Assembly: GCA_900708905.1 (NCBI GenBank) | Contig: CAADRB010000101.1 | Span: 121,388 to 185,387 of the forward strand | Reading direction: 5' to 3' | Length of the DNA: 64,000 bases | Source of the DNA: Hymenolepis diminuta | Taxonomy: Eukaryota > Platyhelminthes > Cestoda > Cyclophyllidea > Hymenolepididae | Shown here: in pieces, positions 22,901 through 36,729 of the stretch | Layout of the letters: the number at the start of each line of letters is the position of its first letter | How positions within the stretch are numbered: the stretch's first letter is position 1 | Notes under the pieces: generated by a model | Database searches by the model: none | The model's input: only the letters and a program-made list of their open reading frames with translations | What the model was told of the DNA's origin: nothing | Translations under genes and position numbers: made by a program

Positions 22901-23214
22901 AGAGTAGGTATTTGACTTAACTGAATTGGAGTGAAAATCTTTAACTAACGGCCTTTATTTTAGATGTAACTACGACCAAATTTTACTTGATGATAGGGGT
23001 TGTCACGTACGGAAGTTCCAAACTAGCGGCATTTGAAATGCGATCATTAAATTACTGATTAAAACTAATCAAGAATAATCTGTCTAGACCCACTTATGAA
23101 ATAGAAACCGAGACATATCAGTTACAGATATGCATATGTATATGTATATGCATAGTTATGGAATGAAAAATTAGAATATTAAACCTTTTATGAAATGCCT
23201 GGACATTCAGAAGC
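19931..23214. other. Unassigned AT-rich stretch
   Basis: No recognised gene. An open frame ending at 20868 follows an acceptor-like TTTCCTTTCAG (ends 20779). A GC-richer open segment lies at 22558-22700. Neither resembles a family I know. Confidence 0.3.
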
Positions 23215-23340
23215 AGACTATGCGCCGGTAATACATTTGTTGAAATTCATGTTTGCCAAGTCAGAGATCGAAGCTCATCAGTGCACATCCAGTAACGATA
23301 AAATGTGAGGTAAGAGCAACTCAAGGACGTCATCTGTGTT
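23215..23340 (+). repeat. tRNA-like SINE fragment
   Basis: Contains GCCAAGTCAGAGATC and CTCATCAGTGCACATCCA, matching the 47.79 kb and 53.60 kb copies and the 7.88 kb copy in the same order. It appears 5'-truncated relative to the 47.76 kb copy. Confidence 0.5.
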
Positions 23341-23520
23341 CCTTTTGCAAATTAAGGTTCTTCTATTATGTTGTCTAGTTTCTGTCGCTAGATTTCGCTA
23401 GGCTATAGTTGACTCAAACGCGGAAGAAGAGAGATAAGTTAGAAATGCAGATATTCTACGACAATGTGTTGACTAAATGGAGAATGAATACAAGTCTTCT
23501 TTATGTTATTGATTCTTGTA

Positions 23521-23955
23521 GGTCAACACGCCGCCAGACGAATTACAGTCTTTTTCTCTAAAAACTGTCAAGTTGTTAGAGTTGGTGTGCACAAGGATAT
23601 CGACAAGGCTGAAAGTAGACTTTACAACAACCTGCGGAAACTTATTATCCCTAGACAAAACATGAAAACACCATATTTGGGCTTAATTTTGTCCGCTTTC
23701 TATTGCTCCTCAGCTCAGGCATTGCATGCAGTTTCCTGGCTAAGTTCGTCACAAGTTTTAATCTTTCTTAGTGCTTTTGTGAAGAAGCGTATTCATTTTT
23801 GAAAAAAAATGAGAGATTGCCAAAGCAAATATTTAGAAACAACAAGGAAATACTACTACTCTTTTCTCTATTTGGACAGGTTAATGAACGAGAGAAGTCC
23901 TCAAAATGTAAACGCTATGGATCTACTGCTCGCCAAGTACAATATGTTATAAAGG
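23521..23955 (+). other. Two possible short exons, unassigned
   Basis: After TTGATTCTTGTAG (ends 23520) a phase-0 frame begins NTPPDELQSFSLKTVKLLEL and runs 47 codons to a TGA. A second segment, after CTATTTGGACAG (ends 23880), is open to a donor-like AAG|GTAAAC at 23956; another frame there ends NAMDLLLAKYNML and stops. Both look slightly coding but match nothing I recognise, and they do not join without loss of frame. Confidence 0.15.
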
Positions 23956-24524
23956 TAAACAAATAATTAATTCTACTGATCATGTGGTGAACGAATTTTC
24001 CTGCTGTCTAGGCTATTTTCTTTCAGTTTTGATATTTGGCCTTTCTTGAATCTGATCTTATTTTCACTTCATATTCATATTCACAGTGTCCTCCTCGGCA
24101 TGTAAGAATGTAAAGAGGTAACTAGGTGGATGTAGCCCTAGCTGCCCTATCACGTTATGAGAGCATGACACCATTGACGTCGCTTCCTGTAAAATTTTCT
24201 TCTCTGTCTCACATATTTATATGACGCACGATGCCTCTGTGTTTATTTTGATTTTATTTTCTTTATGCGTATACGATGTATATTTCACGAGATAAAAAGT
24301 GACTCTATCGACGTCATCCTTGTTATAACAGCGCACCTGATTTTGGCTTGGAAAATTACACAAAATTTGCTTAGTTAAAAAAATTAATACGTGATAAAAA
24401 CTGGCATACGCAGAAACAATAAATTATAACACGAACAACATAAACTATTAAACTTTAAAGCAATTTGAATAAACATGATATCAAAAACACGTGTCAAAGA
24501 ACTTCATTTTTGAGTGCGGTTGTA

Positions 24525-24720
24525 CTTACTGGGGCGTTAGTTACTGTGCTCGACTGCCATGGCAGAGGTCACGGATTCGATTCCCAGTGAACGAAATGCC
24601 TAATCACAATGACTAAGTCCAGCTAATATAGAGGGTAGGAGAATTCAATTCCCTCACCGGAAGAATTCTATGATATCATCCTCTACCCAAGATGAGCGTT
24701 ATAAAACGCCTTCCTTAATG
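24525..24720 (+). repeat. tRNA-derived SINE with intact B-box
   Basis: Has TTAGTTACTGTGCTCGAC (A-box-like) and GGATTCGATTCCC (near-perfect pol III B-box), flanked by a short inverted match TACTGGG/CCCAGTG. The distance is about 10 bases shorter than a real tRNA and the D-arm is degenerate, so this is a tRNA-derived SINE head and not a tRNA gene. A non-tRNA body follows to about 24720. Confidence 0.5.
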
Positions 24721-25965
24721 GGCTTTGGAATAATACTCTTTTCTATTGAGTGCTGCTAAGATACGGTCTCTCAGACTGCTTACAGTTCATAAACAGCTTT
24801 GCTCCACTCCATCATTTATTCAACCAAAGGTTCGAAGTCCAAACAAAAATTTAAACTATTTTTCACTGAGAAATACTGCTAACGAATAACTTGTGGTAAG
24901 TTATAAATTGAATTGGTAGAAATATGTATAGGTGTAAATAAAAAAATCGCATTAATTATTTTATTCAAAGCAATTTGAAAACCATTAACTTGGCCTCACC
25001 TTTGTTTTTAGGATAAAATCGGATCACCGGTTAATAAAATGCAAATACTCTGACATTTTCAAGCAGATCCAACGTATAAATCCAATGACTTCAAATGACA
25101 TGTTTCTGGAATTGTAAAGATCCTTTTAAATATAGGTGTGGTTGAACTGAAATCTGTTAAATATAACTTCGTAATAAATGATATGTGAAGATATCTAGTA
25201 ATCTATTTTCTCAAACTTTGAGGAGAATCGTATCAAATTTTGGAGTGTAAAGATGAATAACGTTAATGAATGTTAGAGAACTGTAGAAAAATATCGAAAA
25301 TTTTGCTTAGTTAAGCAGAAAATGAGCAGAGTGGAATCTCATAAGTTAAGGATCAAATTTCCTTCCCTTGTCTTGAATAATAAGATCCTCGAGATATCCA
25401 TCCGCTTCTCCCTCCAAAATGATAAATACAGTATTACAAAAGCGGACATTTTTTTACAGAAAGGCACTTTAATGTTGGCCATTTCCGCAATTCAGCATTT
25501 TTTTAAGCGAACTTACTTAAACAGTTTACTCATTATAATTTAAAGGTTAAATATGGTCAGAAAAATGTAGTGTTAGCCTATAGGGACATGACGAAGTTTT
25601 ATCCTTGCATTCACTAATAATTTCATTAAAATGTCCCGAATCACAGCTACAATTTCTCAATATTGAATTTTCCCAATGGGATAATCTTTATGTTTCCTTT
25701 GTATAATTTTAATGATAAGTATATAAAAGGAGTCAAATTTATTAGGCGAAGCAGAGAATAGAGGGACATAAAATATGATACAAGTTGGCAGTTTTTCATT
25801 ATTTGAGGAATTATTTTTATGTGCTCATATTAATTATCAAGATTTGTTTGTCCACGTACACTTTGGTAGTTGTACGCTACGTTTTCCTTATTATTTTTTG
25901 TTATTAATGAAGACGAATATTATTCTCTATTATTAATTTAATAGGTGGCAGATCTCAATCAAACC
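24721..25965. other. Unassigned AT-rich stretch
   Basis: Nothing recognisable. An open frame at 25322-25543 shows no family similarity and no splice context. Confidence 0.35.
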
Positions 25966-26212
25966 TGGGGATCGAGAAAGATAGTACGCAAGGAACATTC
26001 CACCACTTGAGGTTCTGGTGTGTTCGTACAGACGTCAATCATTACGCGAAGATATCGATGACCCGATATGACTGACATCTCAAGAAGAAATGGTTAGCAT
26101 ATATACCAATTCTTATTGATGAATTTGGGACTGCTTTTTCGCCCACTGTTCTAGTAGCATGAGTGACTTGACTTCGATGTTGTGTCACTTCGTACTGAGG
26201 TCACATATATAA
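25966..26212 (+). repeat. Dispersed repeat family B, copy 2
   Basis: Shares GGGATCGAGAAAG, ATATGACTGACATCTCAAGA, AGAAATGGTTAGCATATATA and GTTCTAGTAGCATGAGTGAC with the copies at 13.75 kb and 44.31 kb in the same order, ending with GAGGTCACAT. It diverges mainly in the middle. Confidence 0.55.
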
Positions 26213-29200
26213 TATCACATAGTCATTATGGCAATTAACTGAATATTAATAGGTTTTATAATTTCGTCTTAAAACGTTTAGCAAATTGTTGTGTCACAGC
26301 TGTCGTTATTTAAAATTTGATCTGTGAAAATTTTAGGATTCTTGTCTTAGCATATTTTTTACAGCTTGACAGTCAAAATATCAGACCATATCTCCAGTAG
26401 TCAAATATTAGAAGAGTGGTTACACAGCCGATTTCTCCTTAGATTTTCAACAAGTTGACAATCTTCTCTAGGCATGGAAAAGTGTTGACATTGTCTATTT
26501 CGACTGGGACGGAAGGAAAATCTGAATTTTAAGCCAAAATACTCTCGGCTGAAAACTAATGCGTCAAGCAGAAAAAGGTAAAAATTCGGTTACCGGCTAT
26601 GTGCTCAATTTAAGTTCAATTTAGTGTATCTTTAGTTATAAAATGGCGAAAGTTATGGCCTGCACTTAACAAATAATAAATGCACGAAAAAGTCTACCAT
26701 TTCAGCTTTGTGGTTGCATTAATAATACTTATTTCTAATATTAGACATAATAAATGGGAAAAGTATTGTCTAAAGCGCAACATTATGACGTAAACCAGGT
26801 GATAAAAGATCAATATTTTCCTAATTCATTGGTAATATTCTCGCGGTCCTCTTGTAATACTATCTTGAGCAGTAGACACCGCTCACGAAAGCTCAAGACT
26901 AAGTGCATGCATGCTTTTATCTGTTCCTTAGACAACCCAGATGACCAATAGAAAGGGCGGAAGGAGACCAAGTGTTTAGAATGCTGTTTTATTTCAGAGC
27001 TCATTGCGTATTTATAGGAGGATAAAAGAAAATTTAATTTTAGGGACAAATTAGTTTGGGAATACAAAGCTTTTCTCAAACACGTCAGTGTGGATGAGAG
27101 GTGGGGCTGAATGCGTCATAGCATTACTCATACAGAAGTCCACACGCATACACGGGCTGACAACTTCAGTAGCCATTTCCGTCACGACGTCTCAAAGGTC
27201 CTTTTAGAGTCTGATATAAGAAAATTCTCTATTAGGAATAGGGAATCGTTACAGAATAGAGTAAAATATTCAATTCATTATTAATGTCATACGCAAATAC
27301 TGTAAATTCGAATAATGAGCCAAAAGTTTCGATTTTATGTTAATAAAGTTAAAATAATTGTGTCATTTTCTTCTATATAGTGTAATCAAATTTGTGATGT
27401 TAGAAAATGCTCGGGAATTTGAATTCCGTGTAATCAAAGTATGGTGTTGAAGAAATAAATTTGGCCAATTTTCAATTTAGGGTGAATCACATCTTAGTGA
27501 GAACTATTACAGTTATCCCCTATGACAGCTTCGGATCCAGCGTTCGATTCAGACCTGAATGAAGAGGATAAATTTCCTTGTAACGTCATTAAGATAATTA
27601 CCCTTTTTAATTAATTAAAAATTGGATCGATAAGCTACCTGGAAAACCAGCAAGATTAAAATTGTTCAGTTTATTTTTAATCTCGGACTGATGATAGTCA
27701 TACAGATACCAGAATTTGATTTCGATATAAAATGTAGAGGAATAACGAAAATATCTCCAGAACACAAATACAATGCCGTTATCTGATGTTAGAATAAAAT
27801 TCAAAAATATTCTTTTTTATGGTTAAAACACTGGTAGCTGTTATGCAAGAACAAAATTAGCGACCGGTGCGCAAATAGGACAAGATAAAATAATTTGCTG
27901 GAGATTTTAATATTAAAACCTCGCGAGGTTTCATCTCTTTATCCGATTGTTTCAGAGCGGGGACTCAAAATAAGGCTGTCTGAGAATATACCAAAATGTG
28001 ATTTGTATACAAGTAGAATCTACTGTGAGCGAAGTCGATTTGAACAGAATTTGCCCATAAAATTCTTGATGTTCCGTTAAAAAATATTATTTTCTTATTG
28101 AAATTTTATTTCATCTAGGAATAAATTACCCATTAATAAAAATTCTACTTTGTATAAACTATAGGTAGTTTTATTGAGTTTAATTTTTGAAAAGCTCCTT
28201 AGAAAGAAGCTTAAATTACAGATAAGTCATTCTAAATATTATTTTTAGGACGAGAATCAAACATTCTCTAAATAGTTATATTATATATCCCGAGGAAACC
28301 GACACATTGTATTTTTAAAAGATTAAGAAATTACGATCATTTAATTTTGCCTGATAGGAATGTCTCTAAAGTGATTTAACCTCCTCGATACACCAATATA
28401 TTAAAAGTTACTGAAATAAGTATAATGGATTTTCAAGATTAAGATCAACTTCTAATATAAATGAAAGGTCACAAAGCATCTGTGCAATCCAGTTTCAGTC
28501 AGTTATTCTGGGCTAATTTCAAATTATTGGAGAATCAAATGAGTTTTGATGGTATCCATGAAATCAAAATCATGACTCCTGTACACAAGTTATTTAATTT
28601 CCGAAAATTAGAGTCAGAAATTCATCAAGGTAGTAACCAATTACCAGGGTCGTTTATCTTCATTAAATCAGATTGGAAATTTAATTGGTTAGATTATACT
28701 AAATTCGTAAACAGATTGAGTTTCTGATGAATTTGGAAAGCCGAAAAGCGCATTAAACACACAAGTAATAAAATTAGGTGAATCTACATATTACTCCCAT
28801 TTTAGTTAAAAAATGCGTTACGTTATTTCCCCAAATTGAAAATAACATTGTTAACAAATATGTGAATACTTTAAGCATATTCTCAAGAGGAGTACTTTAA
28901 CTGTTAGAATTCGCTATAAGTGAACTCTACTGACCTCTGATATGTTAAAATTTCATGAGCTTGATTCAAACAGTTGCTCTTGGCTCTCATCCATTTCATA
29001 AACGGATGAACTAGCCTTGTACATGTTTGACAGGAGCACATTTCAAAATCTAGAGATCAGTTCTGGAAATTGAAATGGCAGGATTGCCGTACTCACTAAA
29101 TGAAAAATTGACAACCCGATAAATTACACATTCAAATGAATTTGGTTTTTTTTATTATCTGAATTTCTTTGATATCTCTGTTTGTCCCTTCCAGCACTCC

Positions 29201-31419
29201 TTACTAACATTTTTACTATTTTCCATGCTCGAAGGCTTTCTCACCGTTAACCACTCTTAAAAACCATGTAAAAGTCCTGTTACATAATGTTCTTACCCTA
29301 TACATTGACAAGATTAATTACTTCCTCTGAAGCTGCCGAACAACGAAAGGTTGCTATAATGGGATCCTCTTACTTTACGTATACTTTATTAACCTAATGG
29401 GCTAATTACTTAGGAAAACGAAAATAAAAGGGTTTAGTAACATTTTAATGGGAATTTGTTGAAGAGATTCTCTTTGATTTAAATGCCATGAGCCACGATT
29501 TTCTTCCAAAGTGAATAGTTTTCAATCCCATTTAAAAGCATGTTGATGACCGATGAATTTAAAACTTGCTTCTCACAGACACATAATTCAAAGGGCGAAT
29601 GTCTTAGCGTAAAATTTACCCAGGCGTTGATTAATAACATTTGTCTCAGATAAATCCGCTCAAATGTTTTAATTTATTAAATCAAATCACTTGTCTTGAT
29701 TCAAAAGTATGTCAGATGGGTTTAGTTAGCCAAAAAAAACGTTAAATACGCAGGAATAATAGAAGAATGCAGCTCCACCTATTAGAATTATATAAGTGGA
29801 AAGATAGGACTCGAAAATTCGATACTTCACATTATCACATAAATTAATTTTTCTTCTAGTATCCTGAAGGGAATGTATCAATAATCACTAGAAATGGCCT
29901 TTAGATGTAATAAAACTATTGAAATAAATAAAAAATATTTTGAACTATTAGGTACTTTAGTTTATTAGAGGACTCAAATACCAAACAGATAAAATTATTT
30001 CAGACAAAATTTTGCTTTCAGCCTTCCCTTTAAGTCATTCGCGACACATCCTTTTCCCAAAAAACCAGCGAGAAAGCATCTGATTTAAAAGTACCTTTCT
30101 ATAAAGACTTCCAGATGTTTATATGTTTAAGTTATTGGTGGGCCATGAGGTTCCAAAATCGATTTTTCGTTCTAAACATAGAGACAGTTAATCGCTGCTC
30201 AAATCGATGCAAAATCTTCAAGAACCGTTGTTTTTAACTGCCAGATCTATAATGAAGCTGGGAATGGTTTAGGAAATTAGAGAGGATTGCTTATGTGTAA
30301 TGTGATCAGTATCAAAATACATACTTTGAATAGTGCTTTTAACTCATATATCCCCGAATAAATAAACAACTTATTAAGCAATACCTAATTTAAGTCGTTG
30401 AATTGAACAACGATAGCCAAAGTGCTTTTAGGAGCTGAAGAGAGTTGATCTCTAACTTTTGCAATAATTTCAATCAGGGCTTGCAACTAAATCTTGTTTC
30501 CATCGCTTTAGAAAAAGAGCATTATGGGCTCTAGTTTATAAATTAAAGTCTATAAATATATTTTTTAAAATCAACAAGCCGAAATCCCAGTCATGAAGAT
30601 GGAAAACAGAAGTTCTCGTTGTTATGGCGGAAACATACTGCAGTTCAATTTGAATTATGCACTAAATAACGCAATTCATATTAGTTCACGCAAACAATAT
30701 AATTGTTATTACAATAACAACGGAAAGAAAAAGTAAGAGAAAATATGAAGTTCGTCAAAGGGAAATATTTAATAATTATTCATGATTATATTTCCACCTG
30801 GACACTTCCCCTTTTAAGCTGTGCCTTACTAATAGAAATTCGACTTCGGGTTTGGCTGAAGTCTTTATGCTGGTTTTGTATTCCTATTAGCGACGTATTC
30901 CTCTTTCAAGTGATTGACGCAGCTTCGGTCTGCATTTCCATTGGAGGTTTTTCATCAAGGCTGGGATGAGCAGCAGCCCAGAAGTCCGCGAGAACAGCTA
31001 TTCCGTTATTGCTCCCCCTCATTTTTTTATAGGATCCCTCTCCCTATCTCTTGGTTCGAGATTCGCTTCGGATGCCTGAAACAAAATACTGCATTCATTT
31101 CTGGTTTCTCTGTCTTCCCAACGACATTTCCTTCGATACTGATTTTGATTCAATTACTATCGCCGGAACTAGCTCACGATGTTGCATTTTTTTCACTTCT
31201 TTCAGTTCTTTTTTATAACACGTTCATGGGGATTTTTCTGTGAGTTTTCATATCCTTCTCCAAGCTGGTTGGTTTAACCTTTTGAACCAACGTTACTTCT
31301 TTCTGAAGTTTCGTTCGGTACATCGTTTCCATAGGTCCCTTTTTACTACATATGAGGTTTTAAGGGAAGCTAGCTAGCTAGAGCTAGCATTCAGTTAGAG
31401 GTTTAAGGGAAGTGAAAAC
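26213..31419. other. Unassigned AT-rich stretch
   Basis: No recognised gene. A weak tRNA-like head (GTTCGATTC near 27544) may be another SINE relic. Open frames at 28461-28727 and 30745-31243 show no similarity I can name. The latter lies on the 3' side of the minus-strand gag relic and may be further decayed retroelement. A TAGCTAGCTAGAGCTAGC palindromic stretch lies near 31370-31388. Confidence 0.35.
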
Positions 31420-32015
31420 ATTCTGGGACGCCATTTCATTAGAAATTCGATTGATGCAGTTGTGCTCACCAGACTTCTGTAGGCTCAGGCTACCGTCACA
31501 TCTGATGCCTAACTTTCTGCATTCGTTAGCAAGATCTTCTAATGTGATACTAGATACTATCGCCTTCTTCGATCATTCTGAGGATTCACAACAGACGCCC
31601 ATTTGTCAAAGTTTTCGAAGACTACTCCAAAAAGCATACATACGAAATAAACCTTCGTGGTGGCAGATAAATCACATATTTCAGAAACACTGTCGATACA
31701 TCTAGCATAGGTTATTCAGTTTTCATCATGTCCATTGGCGGAAGAAAGATAGTTGAAGCACTTTCGAGGTTTATATGACTTTTTGCCGAAAAATTCAGAA
31801 AGAATCATGATAGTTTCGTCAAAACTAGAGCCAAAAGTAGTTCTGAGGTAGATTAAGCCTCTGAGTTTTGCATTTTTAACCATTATTAACCTTTGTAACA
31901 AAAATCTAACTTTTACATCACATGGGATATCGGCGAGATCGTTCCGAAAATTTTCCTCACATTTTCAAACCAAGTAACCAAAGTATTATCGGCTTCGAGT
32001 TATATTTAAATTCGT
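31420..32015 (-). pseudogene. Decayed gag of an LTR retrotransposon (Ty3/Gypsy-like)
   Basis: Read on the minus strand, fragments in different frames line up with the gag capsid common in flatworm and nematode LTR elements. In order they are ADNTLVTWFENVRKIF, then DLADIPCDVKVRFLLQRL, then FGSSFDETIMILSEFFGKKS, then CFNYL, then ITLEDLANECRKLGIRCDGS. The family pattern is W(F/Y)xRYEDIF, then D..KVR.LLR.L, then F.ETV..L...FGE.., then TL..L..EC.RL..L..D. Several stops and frameshifts separate the pieces, so the element is dead. No protease, reverse transcriptase, integrase or LTR could be recognised nearby. Confidence 0.6.
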
Positions 32016-35000
32016 TGACTTAAAGATTTAGAGAATTTGCAGATGGTATTGGGAAGGAAATATCCGATGTTTCAGTTTCCATGTGCATAAATACAAAAAA
32101 CCGATCATAAGATTTTCCTGATTTTTCTACAGAAAAATTCATTTCTTTCAGGATAAGTTCAAATTCATCAATTTTTAATGGCACTTTTACGAGTGTTAAA
32201 ATTTGGAGTTTTTTAATCTTTCCTTGATAGTTTATGTAATTCTAGCCAAAAATCTCAAAGTATATACAAAAATAGGGGTAGAGGTAAAAGAGAAGACAAG
32301 TTTAAAGATGTTACATCTCTATACAACTATATTCAGTTACCTCGTACAAATTTTGTACTGTTTTAGGCTATTCATTAGTTCGGATAAACAACTAAATAGT
32401 TAAAAGTTATTTTTAATGGAGAAGGAAAGAAAGCATAAAGTGAAATGCTGAGATCATAAAGGGAAAAATACTTAATAATTTGAATACTTTCATGTTCCCC
32501 TTGAAAATATACAGAGTGAACTTAATGCACTTTGAGTCCCTATGATCTATTTCAAACTTTAATTTTTTCACTTCTCTGAGAATCCCCTTATTATATAACT
32601 TAATCTGTCGCACTCTGTTATCAGCTTCTGCGTCAGTAAAAGCAATTTTGTTTCAGACTGGTCACGTATGCGGCAAATCAATTGCTGAATTCTAATTGGT
32701 TCACGTCTTTTGTACCACTGGGCAGAAACAATTCGGTCATCCAAATAAGGCAAGAATAGCATTTCAATTTGCAACAATATCATTTATAAATTTACTAGTT
32801 TGCAATCATTAAAGTTAATACACTTTTAGTTCCCACATATCATTGTCAAACGAAATAAGTGAGCTTATTTGAAAATGTTCAAATGCATGAGTATATAATT
32901 AAAATTGAGTTCATTTACTTCCTTTTAAAAATTCCTAGATTGGTTTTCGATCAAATAAACTAATATCATTAAATGTATACCAGAATGTATATACCAAAGG
33001 AATGTATACCAGAAAAATGAAATCCGCTAATGTATTTAACAGAGAATAGAAAGCTAAATTGAATATTTTCGGTGCAAATAAACAAAATTCGCAGGATTTA
33101 GCCCTTATGCGCTGGATTATCGATTATTGGGTTCCCCGCATTTTGTCTATAGGTCGCCCTTCATCCTTTTTGATATGCTAGCGCACACCACACATGAAAA
33201 TTTGACAGTTATTTCGGACATAAACTCCACCTTACTTGAGTAGTTCAGATCGTAGGCCATTCAGTGCAGGACTTTTAAAAAATTCAATCAGCGTTCAGCC
33301 AACTGGGGTTCTTTAGGAGTTGAGTTCGGACCTGTGACAGTTTCAAGGCATTTATAGGTCTTTTTTCACAGTGTTTAGTAAGAGAACTCGGATCAGCAAA
33401 ACACTTGTTACTTTTGGGATCTGTCCAAGTTTAACTACTAACACGTGATGTCCGTCTCAGTAAGTCATGGCTACAATTTTTCTACTCTATCCTCCGAGTA
33501 ATTCTTTTAATTTAAGTAAATTTACTTTATTCCCATACTCCTTATCGGTAGCACAGGACTAAGATGATCGGTAACATAGACATCCTTGGTGCAATTTCCT
33601 TCATTTCTGTAGTTCAGTACTCAAAAGATTTTGTCTTTTCCTACTACGGCTTTGATTTTCTATCTCTAATACTGTGCTTCTGGCAGGTTTGGGTAGCTGC
33701 TTCCACAATGATATTTACGATATCACATTTCATTTGCATTATGTTTCCTAATATCTCTTTATCAAGAAGCTTTAGATTTTCAACTTTGTTTTGAGATACG
33801 ATCGATTGCCAGAATTTCAACTATTTTCTCTTGCTCCTTTTCGTTGCAGCATCATCTTTTGTCCGAGAATGGGTGTAAATAGACAGTGGTCACAGTTTGC
33901 ATCAGCTTCCCTGCATGCTCTTAAGTCAAGAAATCTGGCGTTATTTTTACTTTTATCAAAGGAGAAGTTTTAGATGATACCCAATAAGCCGTGTTTTATA
34001 AAACCTCTGGAAGAAGGAATTAACAACACAGTTTATTTTTTCCACAAAAGTTTAATGGGTGTCATCCATTTCCTATGGTCTTCATGAAGTCTGTGTAGTA
34101 TTCTAAAAATTTTGCATAATTACCGTGAACATCGGTTAAATAGCCTATGATGACGATACTATCACATTTTGTTATATATTTCTTAATACCATGTCAACTT
34201 GTCAGCAGAAAGTTTCCTTCTCCAGAAGTCGGGGCTAGCATTCAGTGCCTTTAACAGCCGATGATATTCAGAAAATAATTGTCTTAATTGCGATCGTAGC
34301 CAGTCTGTTTGAGAGGGGCTTAGCTTCCTGAACTTGGAGTTGCGAGTAATCAATGACGAAGGCAACAACACGAATTGGGATTGAGTTGATCATTTGTCCA
34401 GAACTAGTCATAGTAACTCCAGGACACTCTTTGATATTTCTGTTATTTTCGTTTCAGTTAAAACTGCTACATGAAATTTTGGGTCAGAAAATTGATGTTT
34501 GAATTTTAGCGGCATTATTTAATTGCAAGACTATCTGACGTTCCAGAGCCCGAATTTAAGGATCTGGACACCAGATTTTTTAACTGAAGAGTGCGTATTT
34601 GTAGCATTTGCAAATTTACAGTTTATCTCGCCATCCAACTCTATATCCACGAGCAGTAAGTTAGGTCTTCACAACGGATGAAAGCCACTGTGTTTCTCTG
34701 GTTATACTCCAGCGACGAAAATTTCTGGCACATGACCTCCAAGTTGTTGGATTACCAGATCACGATACTACGGTCGGCCCCAACAGAACTTTATCAGATT
34801 TTACTCGATCATTGGCTATACAGTGGCTTATCTTAAGTATGGAAATCGATTTGGCGGAGCAGTTTTCCCTTTTTTTCGCTTTCGACTAATCATAATGGAC
34901 ACCCGAACTTGGGTCGTTAGAAAATCAGACTGTGCACGTGGTTAATGTACGGCCTAAAATGTACACATTTACATACTGATAAATCAGGCGACCTCTTTAC

Positions 35001-36729
35001 TTCGATCATAACACTGGTTAAAAATTAATGCTTAATTGGAAAAATTTAAATAAATGTTTGGGCATTTATGTGTACTGTTTCAAGAGATAAAATGTTTATA
35101 TTACCTACTGTGCTAATTATTATTGAAAATATAATGGAATTTTCTTAATAGATCAAATAAAATATTAAATACTGATAGTATTTTTTGCCCATTTGATATC
35201 TTTTACTGACAATGCCAACTGCCAAATTTAAAGAACAGTTAAATGGAACTCGTACCCTATTCTTCTATGGTGGACGATGACTAGATAGAAAACTGTATTT
35301 ATTGAATGATATTAATACCCTGTAGTCTTAGCATGTGATTTTGCTGACATCAGTGGGCCAGCGAGAGATACAGGGAATAGGAGACAATTGGTCATATAAA
35401 CTCTTCATTAATCAACACTAAAAACAACTGTAAATATGAGTCTTAGTGTGTTAAGCCCAAAAATTCCTTTGAATTCTGGACGTATTTAAAGAATTCAACT
35501 TGTGCTTAATGAAATTTCCCAGCTGTAACGCTTCTATTAATGGATTTGTACTAATTATTTAAACGGTGGGAAAAATTGAAGAAAGTTATTTTAAAAGGAC
35601 AAAATCCAGCACTTTGCAGAGGTACGAATACACATTCAGTGCATGACAATGAACACCGAATTACAATGTGACCTTGCAACAGCCTTGAACTTGATTGGCT
35701 AGCTTTCAAATTCCCAAGGCTGCCTATTCAACTTACTCCCTTTCCCTTCTGGAAAGATAGTTAGCACGTTTATTGGGCGATGTGCGTTACTGTATTCGCT
35801 GTCTACACTGTTCCTGTTTGTTACGTTATTCAGAACTAGATGGTATTAAGTTCGTTTAACTTATTAAATTAATATTTTACTGGCGTAAATTCCATAGTTT
35901 TAGGCATTGAATAAAACTTCCTTCTTCAATGAGAATACAAGATTTTCGTGAAAAAATGGAAAGATTTCGATGAATCAGAAAATGCGTGCTGCGGATCAAT
36001 AACTTTGCCAGCATTCTCTTTATCTCTGGATACAACTAATCGAAAAATCAATATCTAAACTCGTATGTCTAACTTGTCCGTGTGGATTAATAACTGATAA
36101 AAGTGATGATCCGCGATTTTTTTACGTGCTTTGTTTTAGCAAACTCTTAAGTTAAGAAATTGGACTGACGGTTAATTTTCTTTATTTTTAAATACTAAGT
36201 GAAGCAATTAATCAATGAATTGAAATCATTAGTAGAGAGACAATGTATAACATTTTCCCAATATTTGGCGAGCTCTATGGCTTACATTTCCATAATAGCG
36301 CGAACATTCACTCTCCGCGTGATTTTTGGGAGAATTTATTTATTTTTTTCTGTTCCTTGGTATTGGTTAACACTTCCTCTTCACCGTTTTTTGCGCACAA
36401 AACATTGCACTTCACGTAGGCACTGTAAATTAATATGCTTGATAAAGTAAACCAAATGACTCCTATCAGTTTAGTTCATTAATTTTAAAATGATAGTTGA
36501 GAAACAATAATTTTAAAAGATAATTATTCTGATCGCAGCTTAATCTACCGAATGGATAAATGGAGACTATTTAATCAAACCTCTCTTCTGATGGCTTGCG
36601 ATAGAGATGCGTTGAATATGACCAATGTTTAATCAAAGAAGTATTTAAACAAAGTGATTGTTTTTATTCAAATATATTATAAATTTTAATAAACAGCGAA
36701 TCCAATTAACTACTATCAGTAACCACATC
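32016..36729. other. Unassigned stretch, possible further retroelement debris
   Basis: AT-rich. A short direct repeat of AATGTATACCAGAA lies near 32970-33017. Minus-strand open segments at about 33970-33800 and 34371-34183 encode unfamiliar peptides (for example NCDHCLFTPILGQKMMLQRK) and could belong to a decayed element or to unrecognised exons. No gene is called. Confidence 0.3.

Noticed and set aside
24525..24600. tRNA gene suggested by a strong B-box
   Set aside because: The distance from A-box to B-box and the D-arm do not form a full cloverleaf; better explained as a SINE head.
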